The notes: generated by a model from the sequence alone, not told the origin. Counted from the first letter of the stretch, positions 45,284-58,284 are shown. The stretch is DNA of 64,000 bases from Bradysia coprophila (GCF_014529535.1 NW_023503501.1:3168150-3232149); one strand, 5' to 3'. Numbers and translations: made by a program.

Positions 45284-47075
45284 TGTATGATACAATCCAA
45301 TGAATATCACACACAACGATCTCACTAAATCAAATAAACGGAGAAATTACATCATTTTATGTCTCTTTTATTATTTTTAGGTTTAAAATAGTAAAATTTT
45401 TATTAAAAATTTCATGTAAACAAAAAATAACAAGAAACATATCGATAAAGAAGTTTTTTTTATTTATGACAGCACTGACATACCTTCATGCACAAAAATG
45501 ATGTTCAATTTTAAGCATAGCATAGCAGTCGATCGTAACCAGCCTCGATGAAGCTGTTAAGTTTTGTCGTTGCGTCATTTTGCGACAAAATGGTTCAACG
45601 AAAAAGTGACAGTTGAGAAAATTCCGGAAAATTCTAAATTAGATTTTTTGTTGAAGCTGATTTTATGCCCCAACCTGATTTAAATTAGATTTTCTCGTTT
45701 CAGACAAGGTTTGAGCTGTAGTGAGCAACAAGGTTTGAGCTGTAGTGAGCATTATTTAGGAATTTTTTGATTATTTTTTGCATTCAATCAATAAAATCCA
45801 ATTCTAAAAACTTCACATTCAAAAATGTTGCGCTAAAAAAAATCCAAATTTTACGACAGAAACTCTTTGTCGGATTTCTCATTATTCTCATATATTTCCG
45901 TCTCTGCCACTGTTACCCGATTCATCGAGCCTGTTTAGTCGATCGTTACGAGCGAAGTAAATGGGTTTTGAAAGCACACCAATTTTCATGTACTTCGATG
46001 ACTTTGATATTAGTATTTTACTGGTGCTGTGGGTGCTGTGTCTTAAATCGAACATTTATACCAAGGGAACTCAAGGCTCTGAAAGAGAGCCACGAAGGCG
46101 ACACCGAAATTGATAAACGCACACAGTACAGATTGTATGTGAAATCAACTTGAAGAAAATCATTTTTTTGGGAAAATTCGGAATTTAGTTTCTGTTAAGT
46201 TGCCACTTTCATATAAACTATGTGTGGCTTAACCTGTTCTTTCAGAACCTTGAGGGAACTAAGGTATTAGTGTTAGATTTAAGCATAGAATCGGTATGAC
46301 ATTTTATAGCTTACGCTCGATGATTTCTCCTCAATGGGTTTGTTCCTAGGTTCAATTGTCAAATCTTATCGATAGAGACATAACCTCATCAATTTTTATA
46401 TGAAAACCGATCTCTATTGATGAAATCGTGTTCGTTCGGCCAGTGAAAATTCGAGTTACTTGGCACAAACATATTTTAAGTATTATCCTATTAATCATAA
46501 GCGAACATTTATTAAAACTGATAGGAAAATTCCCTAACATCGCGGTTTCCACTTCTTCGGTTAGGCAATGTAACATTAAGTAGTGTTAGGCACTATTACA
46601 AACGTATTTTATCAAGGTAGATACCGATCACATGAGTTCGATGCCAAAATGTTTTTGTTATCTCACAACAGATGGCACAAGTTTCTATTCCATTTTTTGT
46701 TTTTAACGAAGGGAGGAGATGGCGTTTGTGACGATTTTTCGTGACACAGCACATCTGATATGGTTATGTATGACATTCCACACTATATTTACCCTGGATT
46801 ATACATCGACTTCATTGTCATGAAATTCAATGAAAATAGCAATTGTTGATCCCCTAGTATGTGCGTCTTAGGACGCCACTTCCACTTCAAACATAGCTAA
46901 CGCCGACCCGTACGAAACACCTATTCGTATCAAAAGCCTTTAATGTGAAACTCTTCATTTCTCTTACTTCATTTTCTTCTCTGCTGAAAAACTATTCTTC
47001 CTTTTAAATCACTTACATTATCCACTCTTTGCCTTGTTATCATATACAATTAAATTGCCGGAGGCAATATAGACA
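45284..47075. other. Intergenic, no gene seen
   Basis: Taspase1 promoter expected just above 45283. A 23-bp tandem duplication (unit CAAGGTTTGAGCTGTAGTGA plus GCA) lies at about 45705-45750. The 128-codon plus frame at 45767-46153 has no domain I recognise. Confidence 0.4.
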
Positions 47076-48113
47076 GCCCCGTACGAAGTCAAATTTCATA
47101 AATTCCTATTTAAACAGCTATATACCGCTATATTTACCTATATTTCACTGTAAATAAACATTTCACAGAGGAATATGCTATTATATAGCTCTATATGCCT
47201 GTATATAGCTCAATATAGCTGTATATAGGTATATATAGATGTCCATATATGGAATCCCTGAAACCCCTCACACTTAACACATTATTTCCATGTTAACAGA
47301 AACTCTCTAAGCATCATTTTTCCCACTTTATATCGTTTTACTAAAATCCAATATGGCCGCCGGCAGCCATTTTGTTAGGAGACCGGAAATAGTACCGACG
47401 CTTTACATTCGTTAATACCTTTCAAACAAAAAAAAATTCATGAAATTCGGTCAAAATTTACTCGAGATATTGTCAAAATACACCACGTTCACTGTACTTC
47501 CGAGTAGCCAGATAAGAGCTCACTCCAAGAGACCTAGCTCACGCTCCGGAGAACATAATTTCATAAAAAAAATTTCCCCTGATTGGTACGGTCAATACCT
47601 ATCTAATAAAGCTAAAACAGACGAAATATGTTCAAATGTGGCCGACCTACAAGCAAAAACTGCTTGCCGCCCTGTGCCTGTTCCACACCAAGCGGTCTAA
47701 CTCACGAGTCGGTCATCCGATTTCCATAAACTTTTTTTTTGTCGATCGGTATTGTAAATACCTTTTATTTGACGTATCACTTACTAGTTTAACGTTTAAA
47801 TGTCCGGAGATATCTTCGAAAAACCGTAAAGCACTTATTGGGCCACAGCTCGGGAGGGGTCGATCCAAAATCACTCATCTTCGAACTTAGCCTGTCTTTT
47901 GACATTACCAAACGGGAAAAAAAAGAATTTTCAAAATCGGATGCGTTTTACTCAAGTTATTGTGCAGACGGACAGACAGACGGACATTTTTTTTTCGCGG
48001 ATTTGGCATTTCTAGACAACCACAATAGGTTTTCCCTTACTCAGGGAGTCCAATTCGACGTGTTACAAACGTATGCGTAAACCTATAAGACCCCAGTACT
48101 TCGTACGGGTCTA
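47076..48113. mobile_element. About 1-kb dispersed element with CCCGTACGAAGT ends
   Basis: The left end CCCCGTACGAAGT and the right end ACTTCGTACGGG are inverted. Inside are a run of TATATAGCT-type repeats (47110-47245), CAATATGGCCGCCGGCAGCC and GACGGACAGACAGACGGACA. The phrases ATATGGCCGCC and the C-terminal reading HFFFADLAFLDNHNR are ones I recall as repetitive in arthropod genomes, but not under a family name. No transposase was recognised. The overlapping frames (47440-48080) are not taken as genes. Confidence 0.55.
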
Positions 48114-48892
48114 AAAATGAGAACCTGACCTGTCTGATCTTTTTTTATTTAAGCGAAAACACTGAGCTCATGAGTACTAATCAAAAATTCCACACAAGCA
48201 TAAAACCCCAAGAAATCTTCGTATCTGGTATTGTTTTCCACATTTAAACCGAATACTAATTGCTTTCCAGCGTATATATACGATCTGTGAAACATGAATT
48301 TGAACGAAGTACGAAATGAAAAATTACAGATTGCCCTTGATTCGACTCCTGTCCCCACGTATCTGGTCATTATAAAAAGTCTTTTTTTAAGCGAAAAGTA
48401 ACTGCTCACAATTCACGCCGTAAATGCGCTTCAGAATAAGTGGATAACTAAATGAATTAAAAAATTTCAGACAAAAGCAATGAACATAAACTTTCCAGGT
48501 ATGGTCTAATGTCACCGCGGAGGAAATAGCGATTTTAAAAACGGATTCCAACTCACTCATTTTAAAAAAGCATCACATTATCCGCCATATTATCGTCATA
48601 TTAGCGTGACCTACCTAATAAGCTTACAATCTTGAAGAGCTTGGAGACGACAAGCTCTGTCAAAGTAACAAGTTAAGGAAGCAGCAAAATGCGCGCAAAT
48701 TTAAATATTCTCCACTGAATATTGTTATATCATATTGCCTCCGATGCAGGCGGCTTCGCAATGTTTAAACGTCAAAAACTACTGAAAAACACAACAAACT
48801 AACGACCAGCAGCTTCGAATCTAAACATAGTTCTGTAAAATCTTATTTAAAATTTCATTTGTAACAAACGTCCAACACGATTCTAAATTACA
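48114..48892. other. Intergenic, upstream of the Tctex1 gene
   Basis: No exon recognised. The 5' leader and promoter of the next gene are expected near the right edge. Confidence 0.35.
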
Positions 48893-49489
48893 ATGAGTGA
48901 TGATTCGGTTGCATATTCCATAAAACATAATTCGAGCGAAGTGATGCTCAGTGAAAATGCAGATGATCGTCGGAGTACAAGTCAGTATGAAATTAAACCT
49001 AGTCAGACGGAGGGATTCAAGCAACAAGCAGTTAAGGAGATCATTTCCAATGTCCTCATAGAAGTATTAGATGGTAAGTACTCAATGGTTCACTTGATAA
49101 GAATGGTCAGTTTAGGTATCCATAAAGAAAATGAGAAAGTGTCACCAACGAGATGATGACAAAAATCTTTGCAGGTAAACAATATCAAAGTACCCAAATA
49201 GCAGAATGGACTAGCAAAATTTCGGATACCATTAGCGCACAATTGAAAGAGCTGAATATGAGGCGATATAAGCATATAGTACAAGTTGTAATTTTGCAGC
49301 AAACCGGGGCTGGTTGCAAGTATAAAATATAAGTTTTTAAATTGGAATGTCACTAATTCCTTCACCATCCAATTCAGATACATTGCCCGATGTCGATGGG
49401 ATGCTGAATGTGATGTGCAAGTATCAAATTATTTCACAAATGAGAGTATGGCGTGTATAGTAACAGTTTTTGGAGTTTTTATGTACTGA
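48893..49489 (+). CDS. Tctex1-domain dynein light chain, three exons
   Basis: Exons 48893-49073, 49175-49319 and 49378-49489 give 438 bp, 145 residues, through GT-AG introns. After a polar N-terminus of about 40 residues the Tctex1 fold begins: FKQQAVKEIISNVLIEVLDG, EWTSKISDTISAQLKELNMR, RYKHIVQVVILQQ, then YIARCRWDAECD and SMACIVTVFGVFMY at the end. Tctex1 light chains dimerise and bind the intermediate chains of cytoplasmic or ciliary dynein. The extended N-terminus and the ending suit the TCTEX1D2/DYNLT2B group better than the short DYNLT1 type, but the exact subgroup is not certain. AATAAA lies near 49649. Confidence 0.88.
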
Positions 49490-49783
49490 AGGACTCTGCC
49501 TCGGGTGTATGAAGTGGACGAAATTTTATGTACGAGTAAACCCACCTGCCTTGATGAAATTCACTACACAATTTGCATTTGGCTCATGTATTCTAATTCG
49601 CCTTATTTATTTTAGCCTAATACAATGGTTGTGTACACAATTGTAACAAATAAAAACCGGAATTAGTTAACCACGGCGTCGACTCGATTTTTAATTCGGA
49701 CAAATACTACAACCCGAAAACCACTGCTGCTACTCAGTTTAAGTTAGTCGTTTTTCTCCATCGGTATGAAAAATATTATTCGC
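49490..49783. other. 3' flank of the Tctex1 gene
   Basis: Polyadenylation signal near 49649, otherwise nothing recognised. Confidence 0.4.
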
Positions 49784-49883
49784 ACCACGGACTAAAAGTC
49801 TTTTTTAGTGTATTCGATGCCAGAACTCGCCTTCGGCTCTGTCTGGAAACCTCTCACACGCTAAAAGAGACTTTTACGGTGGT
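49784..49883. mobile_element. Foldback element ACCACGGACTAAAAGTC
   Basis: ACCACGGACTAAAAGTCTTT and AGTGT on the left answer ACACGCTAAAAGAGACTTTT and ACGGTGGT on the right, with an inner CCAGAACTCGCCTTCGGCTC and CTGG. The loop phrase is shared with the repeat at 18660-18875. Confidence 0.65.
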
Positions 49884-52248
49884 CATACATGACTAGAACT
49901 TTATCGAATCTGTGATAATTGACGCAACTGATTAATGTAATTAGTCAGTGAAAGCTAGCCATTGATAATGCGATCCGATGCGATCCGCGAAATATTTGGT
50001 GAATAAATAATTCTAATCGAAACTGAGCTACATCGACTTTTCTTATTGGAAAGTAACAGAAAACTGGGGAAAAGACTTTCAGTCCTAGGTACGAAATGTA
50101 CTATTTCGCGCCAGCCTTTGTACATTGTACAATGGAAAGAAATTTCGATTTTAGAAAAGACAGTCGATTCCTTTACTGGTGTACTGAGACGAATAGTTAC
50201 TGTTTTTCTTGATTAAGTCAATCAAGTCCTCAAGCTGTACTTTTAAAACGTGCAACCATTAACGATCTAAAACACATTCGTTGTATCGAAAGTAGAAGTT
50301 AAGAATTAGTACTACACGGTTGGTTCGAAACGAGATTAAACTTCACACAGGAAAAAAATTAGTACGAACCACTGTGCCGTTTCTGAGATCGATGCTTTGG
50401 ACGTTCTCTTACATTAGGATCGGAAGAGGCACAAATTCCAAGAAGTTTAATTAAATCCTCACTTGGAAGAAAATGTCATTAAGCATTTAGAAAAATGTAA
50501 GGATTTGACTCGTTCCAAGTTAACGTCTTAAATAATTATCTGGTTCCGCCCTAAGTCTAAAAATCATGATTTTTAATTGAGTGAAGGGCCGTGACGCAAG
50601 TCCTCACTTAAACATTTGAAAACATTTTGCGTAAGTATTTTAGTCATAATCTAGGCGTCCATACGAGTTCAGCGAGCTAAAGCACGTCAAAACAGGTTAC
50701 GATTTGGCTGAGATATTAAATTTCAAAATTTGGATATTTGTGTAAAGAAACGGATTTTCAAATAGAGTGTTGTGATCGGAGCGAGACGACCGATACCAGT
50801 TAATTATAACTTGCCTTGGGGTACTAGGGTTACTCCGTGGATTTGACTGAAATTTTCACGGTATGTCAAGGACGTACAAGCTTATAATTTTGGAGCTATG
50901 AGCGTCTTAAGTTATTCAGCTAGATATGTGACCCATAACTCGGAAAATATAGCAGATAGAATTTCGTTTAAAAGACAATTGCATAGAGTTTTAGATTTTA
51001 GTCGACACGTGTTTCAGGGTTTTTCGCAAATGTAGCTCGTTTTTGAGCTATGGTCGTTGCAAGTGTCTAGCCTTATCTTTCGTCTGAGCCAAACAGGTGC
51101 TAATCTGCAGTGCCCTATGTTTTAATGACAATTAGATCTAAGATGACTTAAAACTTACAAAAGCACTGATATCGCCCAAAAGTCACTTACAGTGGAAGTG
51201 TGACGAAAGTCTCTTTATGCTCTTACAAAAGAAGTGATATCGGTGGGGGTAACACTGACAACTTCGACACGCAAAAATAAATGCGTCACAAATGTCAGAT
51301 TAAAGGGATAGTGTCCACAATTGATTAAAAAGTTGTATATTAAAAATAAGTTACTATTTCATTTTAAGGAAGGTGCGTCACAAATCGCAGATGTTTAAAA
51401 TGATTGTAAAGAAAATTGAAGAACACAGAAAATCAACCCCGGAAGAAATAGAGACATTCATAAGTCCAAATCATCTTCCACTTCTGAAAAAATTTCGTGC
51501 TCTATTTGGCAGCTGTCACCCGAAGCAGTTTTGCTTGAAGTGCGTTGATCGGTACACAAATCGATATTTATCAATTTATCATCATTTAACGATAAATAAG
51601 TATAAATTTTTCTCCTAATATCAAAATATTGATATTTTGACAACCGAATTTCGACCTACTCTTCAATGCAGTGCAGTGAACTCACTCTGAGTGTTAGTTA
51701 AAACAATTTGTTTTTATTTTGAAAAATAGACAAATTTATTTGAATTTGAGATAAACATTTTGATACCTTCACCATATCATTGTCCCTACACCGACTCTTT
51801 GAAAAACAGCCTCCCGAAATTAGACCCAATTTCCAATGGAGTCATGAACCCTACAAGCCAAAATCAATTTCTAAAAGGACAGGCGACGAGATCTTGTAGT
51901 TACGAGGAAAATGGGTAGTACTCATTCATAAAATAATAGGTGATGAATTTGTTTTTGCATGGAACTCAAGATAAAACAGATTGTGTTTGGTTTTTGGAAT
52001 TATTGAGTATGTTGGTATCCCCAGTTGTACTACTCCTCATGGTCCATTATCGTCCCAGTTCCAGAACTTTGGAATTTTGAGGACTTTCGACTGTTTTTTG
52101 TTAGCTGTTCTCTGCAATTTCGGGATGATTGAGCATTATGGTTCCCAAAATTTGCGTACCCAATTGGTACACCATTTTCTCAGTTATAGGATTCTAGGAA
52201 TTGGAAGAATTTGTTACAACATGGTCATTGGTTTATTTCTAGACATTG
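49884..52248. other. Intergenic, no gene seen
   Basis: The phrase CTTACAAAAG.A.TGATATCG occurs twice (about 51160 and 51225). Plus frames at 51373-51618 and 51981-52268 have no recognised motif. Confidence 0.4.
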
Positions 52249-52289
52249 TTGAGGCAATAGTATGGTAGGCTACCATACTACTGCCTCAA
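52249..52289. repeat. 20-bp hairpin, one mismatch
   Basis: The arm TTGAGGCAATAGTATGGTAG pairs with CTACCATACTACTGCCTCAA almost without a loop. Confidence 0.8.
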
Positions 52290-52827
52290 AATGTTAGAGT
52301 CAATGTTTTATTGAATTCTCAATTAAATATATTTGAGTCATGTAGGCGTCTAAATTCATTTTCGTAAATCTAATTATTCTCTGAAAATATCTCGGTTTCA
52401 GTGGACGCGTTTAAATCAATAGAATTTAGTATCGTTACCACCAGAGTAGATATCATTTGAAGAATCCAGTCTAAGCCACTGCCAATAGGTTATGGGCCCA
52501 GCACGCTTCCACTGCGTTTCATCATAAATTTATGACCGTAAATGTTTATGCACAATTTCTAACTCGTCTGACTAGGGCTTGGGCAATAGCGTCAAGTATA
52601 CTATAGGGTACAGTGCTAACATCTGTTAAGTTCTACACTTGTTTTTAAGTGATTTGGGATAAGTTCTCTGAAAAATAGGTATAAATTGGGTAGGCTGCAT
52701 TCAAAAGAATCCCTTTGTTTTTGTAGAATTTTATTAAATTTGTATGTAACCACGCGCCTTTGAGGTACTTGTCTGCCTTAAAAAAATATGTGAAGCAATA
52801 TTTGAAGAGATTTTACTTCACTCAACG
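52290..52827. other. 3' flank of the DUF1091 gene
   Basis: AATAAA on the minus strand near 52730 is a likely polyadenylation signal. Nothing else recognised. Confidence 0.4.
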
Positions 52828-53663
52828 TTATGCATTAAATTGATCAACTCGATGATCGGAGACGGAGAAAAAAATTTTCATTCCAGCTACTACCGTTTTC
52901 CGATCACCTTTAGTTACATCCAAATTCAGACGATAGTCCGCGGCTGACATCATTGGTGTCCTTGAAAACTCTTCCAATGATATATTATCAGTTTTAAGAT
53001 AAAGATGACCGTTGAAGGGACAAGGATGAAAGAGATTCGTCTGAGTGTTTGTACGATTTATTATGGTTGCGGCTATCCAGTCCAAAGTGAACGAATACGA
53101 TTTTCCGGCCAACCATTCGCAAGGGTTGATCCAAAATCTTGCCATTTCCATGTACGTATTGTATTTTCGAAAACCTCTTACGTGTACCCAAAAATTTTCA
53201 ATTGGTTGACTCAAATTTACCTGTCCATTGATTTTCAAATGGTAACGGTCAATATGCTTCACAACACAGAGAAAATCTTTAACGTAGCCTTGAACAGCAT
53301 TATTCTTGAAGCAACTCACGTGATTGAAAATTATTTTGTTAGACTAGAAGGAAAAAGTGAAATTTTTCTCCGTTCTTAAATCGACGTTACCATACCACTG
53401 CATCTAGCATTAACATATTTGGAGGCTGATCGTATCAGTATGGGCTTTGCATTTCGTTCATTAAGACAGGAGCTATGCATTCTTGGTGAAAGTTAAAACA
53501 GTGAAAGTGTTAGTGCTAGGAGCAGTGCTATCGATATTAATATCATTCAAATCTCTACTTTAGCTGGATTCAGTTTCCAAATGGGAAGCTCTTGTCCGAT
53601 ACATTGCTCAAATTCGACAAAGACAATCATTGATCGAAGCAGCAAGGACATGACGACTTTCAT
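52828..53663 (-). CDS. DUF1091-family secreted protein, two exons
   Basis: Minus-strand exon 1 is 53559-53663 and exon 2 is 52828-53343, in phase 0, giving 206 residues. The start MKVVMSLLLRSMIVFVEF looks like a signal peptide. The body shows the DUF1091 pattern: KIIFNHVSCF near the mature start, an alternating beta-strand stretch with LKINGQVNLSQPI, WINPCEWLAG, then NLFHPCPFNGHLYLK and a C-terminal ADYRLNLDV strand. DUF1091 proteins are abundant, fast-evolving secreted insect proteins related to MD-2-like lipid-binding folds. Their function is mostly unknown. The splice donor (AAAGTAGAG) is weak. The intron holds a GTGCTAGGAGCAGTGCTAT repeat also seen near 7735. Confidence 0.82.
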
Positions 53664-54644
53664 TTTTACCGTGAATATAAACATGATTGGAATGTTCGGA
53701 GTCCATCAACAAACTGAAAAATTCCAAATTATTTTTCGAAATTACATATTCCACCGGACGTAATATCCTATGTATTAGTCGATGGTCGTACCAGTTCATA
53801 TAAAATCGTTCAATTATTTTGAATGATGTAGACGGATTGAGCTATTAAAAACATGTTTGATAGTCTTAATCGGAAAATAAGAGAAGTAAAATATTTTAGT
53901 CAGTCGAGGTGTAAGCTATTGTGGATCAACCGTCGGTTTTTTATGTGAAGGCATTTCGAAAGCGACCAGTGTTTTCAATAGTTACTTATATTACGTATCT
54001 GTGGTGGACGGTAGATTTTAGGCAATTTAGCGAGTTTTACCCGAACGAAGTGAAAAAACCTTACATGCTCGCTCGTACATGACAACAGACTAGTTGCATG
54101 CATCGAATGTAATTTGAGGAGTACTAGTTTCACGTTTAAGATGAATTTGGCACAATGCCAGTTTAAACTCCTGGAGTGCATTTCACGGGGTACGTTTAAA
54201 CACCCGAATGGCGACAAAAATAAATTTTGAGAAAAACAGCTCCGTAAGTGGCTATTGGCCTGAGCGTGAGCAAAACCGCTTGTCTTGTATGTTTTCTTCA
54301 GTTTTTCTCTCATACCTTTAGCAACATATTGATATGTTTAAGTGGTAGGTATTGACTAGACGAATCAGAAAATCGACGGTTTTTGAAAATCGGGGTCGTA
54401 TGTCAGCAGTCTGAAGTCAGGAAAACAGCGGATTTTTTTTTTTTTTGTAAAAGGTTCTTCAAATATAATAAATAATTGTTGTAAATAGTTAACGACGTAA
54501 AAGTTGTTGTTGTAACAATTTGGGTGTTTAGACGTCTGTAAACGGCATACTCTTCTAGTTTTTCCGCAGATCGAGTGAGAATTAATCATGAAAATGGTGC
54601 TTGCCATCTGGAAATCATTGCCATCGTGTCACAACCTTCATTCT
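53664..54644. other. Intergenic, no gene seen
   Basis: AT-rich sequence with a T-run near 54433-54446. No exon. Confidence 0.35.
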
Positions 54645-56475
54645 GAGCACTGACAAAAACGAGTTAAAAATCTTACCTGTTGCAAGTAACTTTGTCTCCA
54701 GGCAATCTATATGCCAAAAAAGAAATCTTCAAATTACGAGACAAAACAGGAACAATTCAAACGGATCGAAATGCGATATTAAACATTGCAACCGAATTTT
54801 ATAAGAATTTTTTTTCTTCAGCAAGACAGAGTCCAACGGAAGAAACCGAAGATAGACCAATAATAAGAAACGTGGGATCGGAGGATATGCCCGACATAAC
54901 TGTTGATGAAGTCAAGGCCGCAGTAGCCGAGATGAAAAACAAAAAGTCTCACGGAGAAGATGGTGTTCCAGTGGAAGCCATTAAACTAGGTGGAGACTCC
55001 TTATTAAAGGCAATCACGGCTTTGTTTAATCAATGTCTCCAATGGGAAGAAGTACCAGAAGCCTGGGAAAATGCGGTAATTACATTGCTGCATAACAAAG
55101 CTGGAAAATTACCGGCCCATAAGCCTATTGTCAACACTCTACAAGTTGTTTATGAAAATCATTGCGAAGAGGAACACTAACAAGTTCGACTTCTACCAAC
55201 CTGTTGAACAAGCTGCTTTCAGATCTGGTTTCAGCACAAACGACCATTTGCAGGTGATGATATTGAGAAGTGTCGTGAATACAACACAACATCGACATAG
55301 TCTTGATATTCATAGACTTCAAAAAAGCTTTCGATTCAGTGGAAACATGGTCAGTATTGGACGCATTAGACGAATGTAGAGTAGACTCAAGTTACTCCAA
55401 CACAATTCGATATGTGTACAAAAAAGCTACTTCATGTATAAAACTTCATAAGAGCACGGAGAAATTCAGAATTGGCCGAGGTGTAAGGCAGGGTGACACC
55501 ATTTCACCGGAATTATTCACGGCGATTCTGCAGAGTATTTTTAAGAAGTTAAACTGTAGTAAAATGGGAATAAAGATAAATGGAGAGTACCTGAGCAATC
55601 TCCGCTTCGCTGATGACATTGTACCGATAGCAGCGAATCTAGGTCAGGCTCAGCTTATGCTACAACAGTTAAGTGAAGAGGCAAGCAAAGTTGGCCTCAA
55701 GATGAAAACAAAAGTCATGGCCAACATCGGGGACGATAGAGAAATCAAAATTGGTGACGAGTCGACAGCTATGTATATCTAGGACATAAACTGAAGTTAG
55801 GTCTGGACAACCAAACTGCAGAAATAAGACGTAGGATTGGTCTTGCATGGGCACCGTTCGGAAAACTCAGACTAATTTTCAAAAGCAAAATGAATAATAG
55901 TCTGAAACGCAAAGTTTTCGACACTTGTGTCCTTCCAGTGCTCACTTATGGAGCGGAAACGGTAACTTTAACGAAAGCATCCGAAGATAAATTGAGAGTG
56001 ACACAAAGAGCCATGGAACGGAGTATGCTTGAAATAACACTCAGAGACAGAATGACGAATCAATGGATTAGACAACAAACCAGGGTCGTTGATGTCATGG
56101 AAAGAATAGCATCTCTGAAATGGAGCTGGGCGGGACATATTGCAAGAAGGACAGACGAACGTTGGACCAAAATGATCATGAACTGGCGACCATATAAAAG
56201 ACGAGCTATAGGTAGACCACCAGAGAGATGGACAAACGGAATTAAGAACATTGCAGGTACAAACTGGCAGCAAATGGCAATGGATCGTACGAAATGGAAA
56301 GAAGTTGGAGAGGCCTACATCCAGCAGTGGATAGAAACAGGCTGAAAAAGAAGAAGAAGAAGAATCTAAATGTTATATACTACAGCTGCATTTTTATATG
56401 GAGAGCTGCAACTGTGGAAGCCTTTGTAGGTTACCTGGAGACAAAGTTCTCAGCAGCAGGTAAGATTTTAAACTC
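54645..56475. mobile_element. Foldback repeat (TTACCTG.TGCAGGTAACTTTGTCTCC) split by a retrotransposon
   Basis: The left arm at 54669-54711 reads ATCTTACCTGTTGCAAGTAA and CTTTGTCTCCAGGCAATCTA. The right arm at about 56429-56475 reads GGTTACCTGGAGACAAAGTT and AGCAGGTAAGATTTT. The same family is intact at 61131-61350, including the leading CTGACAAAA.GAGTT. The space between the arms is filled by the RTE relic. Confidence 0.7.
54706..56365 (+). pseudogene. RTE-clade non-LTR retrotransposon relic (reverse transcriptase part)
   Basis: Four frame pieces (54680-55180, 55128-55379, 55303-55782, 55890-56345) shift from frame 2 to 3 to 1 to 3 and together cover the reverse transcriptase and the C-terminal region. 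Marks: FKKAFDSVETWSVLDAL, VRQGDTISPELFTAIL, LRFADDIV (catalytic FADD box), VLPVLTYGAETVTLTK, ITLRDRMTNQWIRQQT and WAGHIARRTDERWTKMI. The last three are typical of RTE/BovB elements. The endonuclease domain is missing, so the copy is 5'-truncated. At the 3' end the stop is followed by an AAGAAGAAGAAG tail. Frameshifts and the TAG at about 55780 make it inactive. Confidence 0.88.
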
Positions 56476-58284
56476 TTTTATTTCAGTGAGAATCTAGATA
56501 AAATCGGGTAAGATTTACTCAAGATTAACGGTCGAGTAGCCCAACTCAGTTTCACTCCGTGAATTGCTTCATTAATCTGCATTATTACTTCCAAATCAAT
56601 CCTTTCACTAACCATTTTTATTTGTTGCTGATGTCACCCACTTTATATTCCAGCAATCCGACTTTAACAATTCGCTGCCATCTATCCACATTGATGGTCA
56701 CTCAAATTGTCTTTGAATTTTTCATTTGCGAAGATTTTGCAGTACAGTATGTGTATACAGAGATCGAATTGAAACAAATCGAACTAACAATCACTCTTGG
56801 TGCTGAATTCAGTCGTTGTACTGAAAATTCGACAACATGTATCGACGACTTCTTGAAGAAACGGTGAATTCCTGACGAAATGACGAGTAGTCGACGTTTC
56901 TTCAGAAAGTCGTCAAATTTTCGCTGCAAAGATTCAGTTTTCGACCCCAGATTCATACCAGCTTATCAATTGGTCCAGATGAATCCAGTGAACCACTCCA
57001 AGTAAAAGCTATCGTAACAGACGCATGATACATCAATGATCATAGGCTAACTTACTTCCCGAGAGTGAGTGTCTACAAATTGATCAAAACAGTCGCATTA
57101 TTGTTTTAATAACATTTACTCCTTTATTTCTCATTAAATGTTTTGTTTTTGTTTTTCATCTTAAATTATTTGTCCACAATTATTTTAGGGTTTCTATTCA
57201 TAATTATTATTACTTTTATAACTTAAAAAAATCAACAGGAAAAAGTATGTAGACGACGATCTTGTCAGCTAATAGTTGACCCGCATGAAATTCTTTCTTG
57301 TTGATAATAGCCGAATATATTAGGAAGTAGCGTCGAGTCGAGATTATTAACGGTGTGTTGTTCGATTGTTGTATAAGTCTCAAAATGGTGTTGTCGACGT
57401 CATCGAAACGATTATTCTTGTTAATGACGAAAGCAAGGTTGGGTCTTGCGCTACTCAATATCTCGTTAAATGGGGACGAAAATTTATATGACATTCAAGG
57501 ACAAAGTTGTTCCCTAGAAATCAAGGAACAATTTATTCTGAGACGATCTAGCACAGAATTTCAGATCTTTGAGTGGCGCTCGATTCTTCTACCTCGTAAA
57601 CGATTTTTTCGAGACGACGTCTTGAAACAAGATGTTCTTTGAGGTCTAATGAACAAGTTCACCTATGAATGTAACATGAAATTTTCACTCCAAATAACCG
57701 AATTTTGCCAAAGAAGTACGAGTGCACAAAGTAGTGCGGCCAACCATGAACGATAGTAAACAAACAACCGACGAAAAATATGGAAACTGATATGCCACCG
57801 GGCATTGCAGCTGATATTTAGAGCATTTGATGACAAGTGTGGATAATTTCTTATTTCTAGGCTTTGAGTATACATATTGTTCAAAACTCCTTAGCGAAGA
57901 GAAGTTTTGCTGTTCACCACATATTTAAAGAGTCTAGTGAAAAACTCTTTCAACAAGAAGAAGAACATCGGTTGAATGTTTTAGTCGAATTAAAAACGAA
58001 TATTGGATTGTTCACTTCCACTGAAGAAACCATCTCTAGTGATGAATATAAAATGAAAAGAAAATTTAATCGGAAACACAATAATCATGAGAAATGGCTC
58101 TGCAGATTTAATAAAAGAGCGAAATTTTCTCCTTTTCTGTTTTTGTTTAAATCTAAATGGCGTTGCTATTGGAAATGACAGACACAAATGATGTTCATTA
58201 AATAAACTGACACAGAAAGAAACAAAGTGCGGAAGCAACCAATTGTAAAAAAATTAACTGAAATTACCAGATCTGAATAGTCGC
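56476..58284. other. Intergenic, no gene seen
   Basis: A weak inverted repeat lies at about 56848-56925 (CGACGACTTCTTGAAGAAAC and GTTTCTTCAGAAAGTCGTC). Frames at 56559-56867, 57355-57642 and 57864-58178 overlap antiparallel frames and have no motif. Confidence 0.4.

Noticed and set aside
45767..46153. 128-codon open frame beside taspase
   Set aside because: No domain, no splice context, AT-rich codon content and poly-A-like stretches; not supported as a gene.
51373..51618. Lysine-rich 81-codon frame
   Set aside because: No recognised family and no upstream exon or promoter evidence; left as unannotated.
53005..53379. 124-codon plus-strand frame
   Set aside because: Antisense shadow of the DUF1091 exon.
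56559..56956. Overlapping plus and minus frames of 102 and 84 codons
   Set aside because: Both cross a weak inverted repeat and lack any motif.
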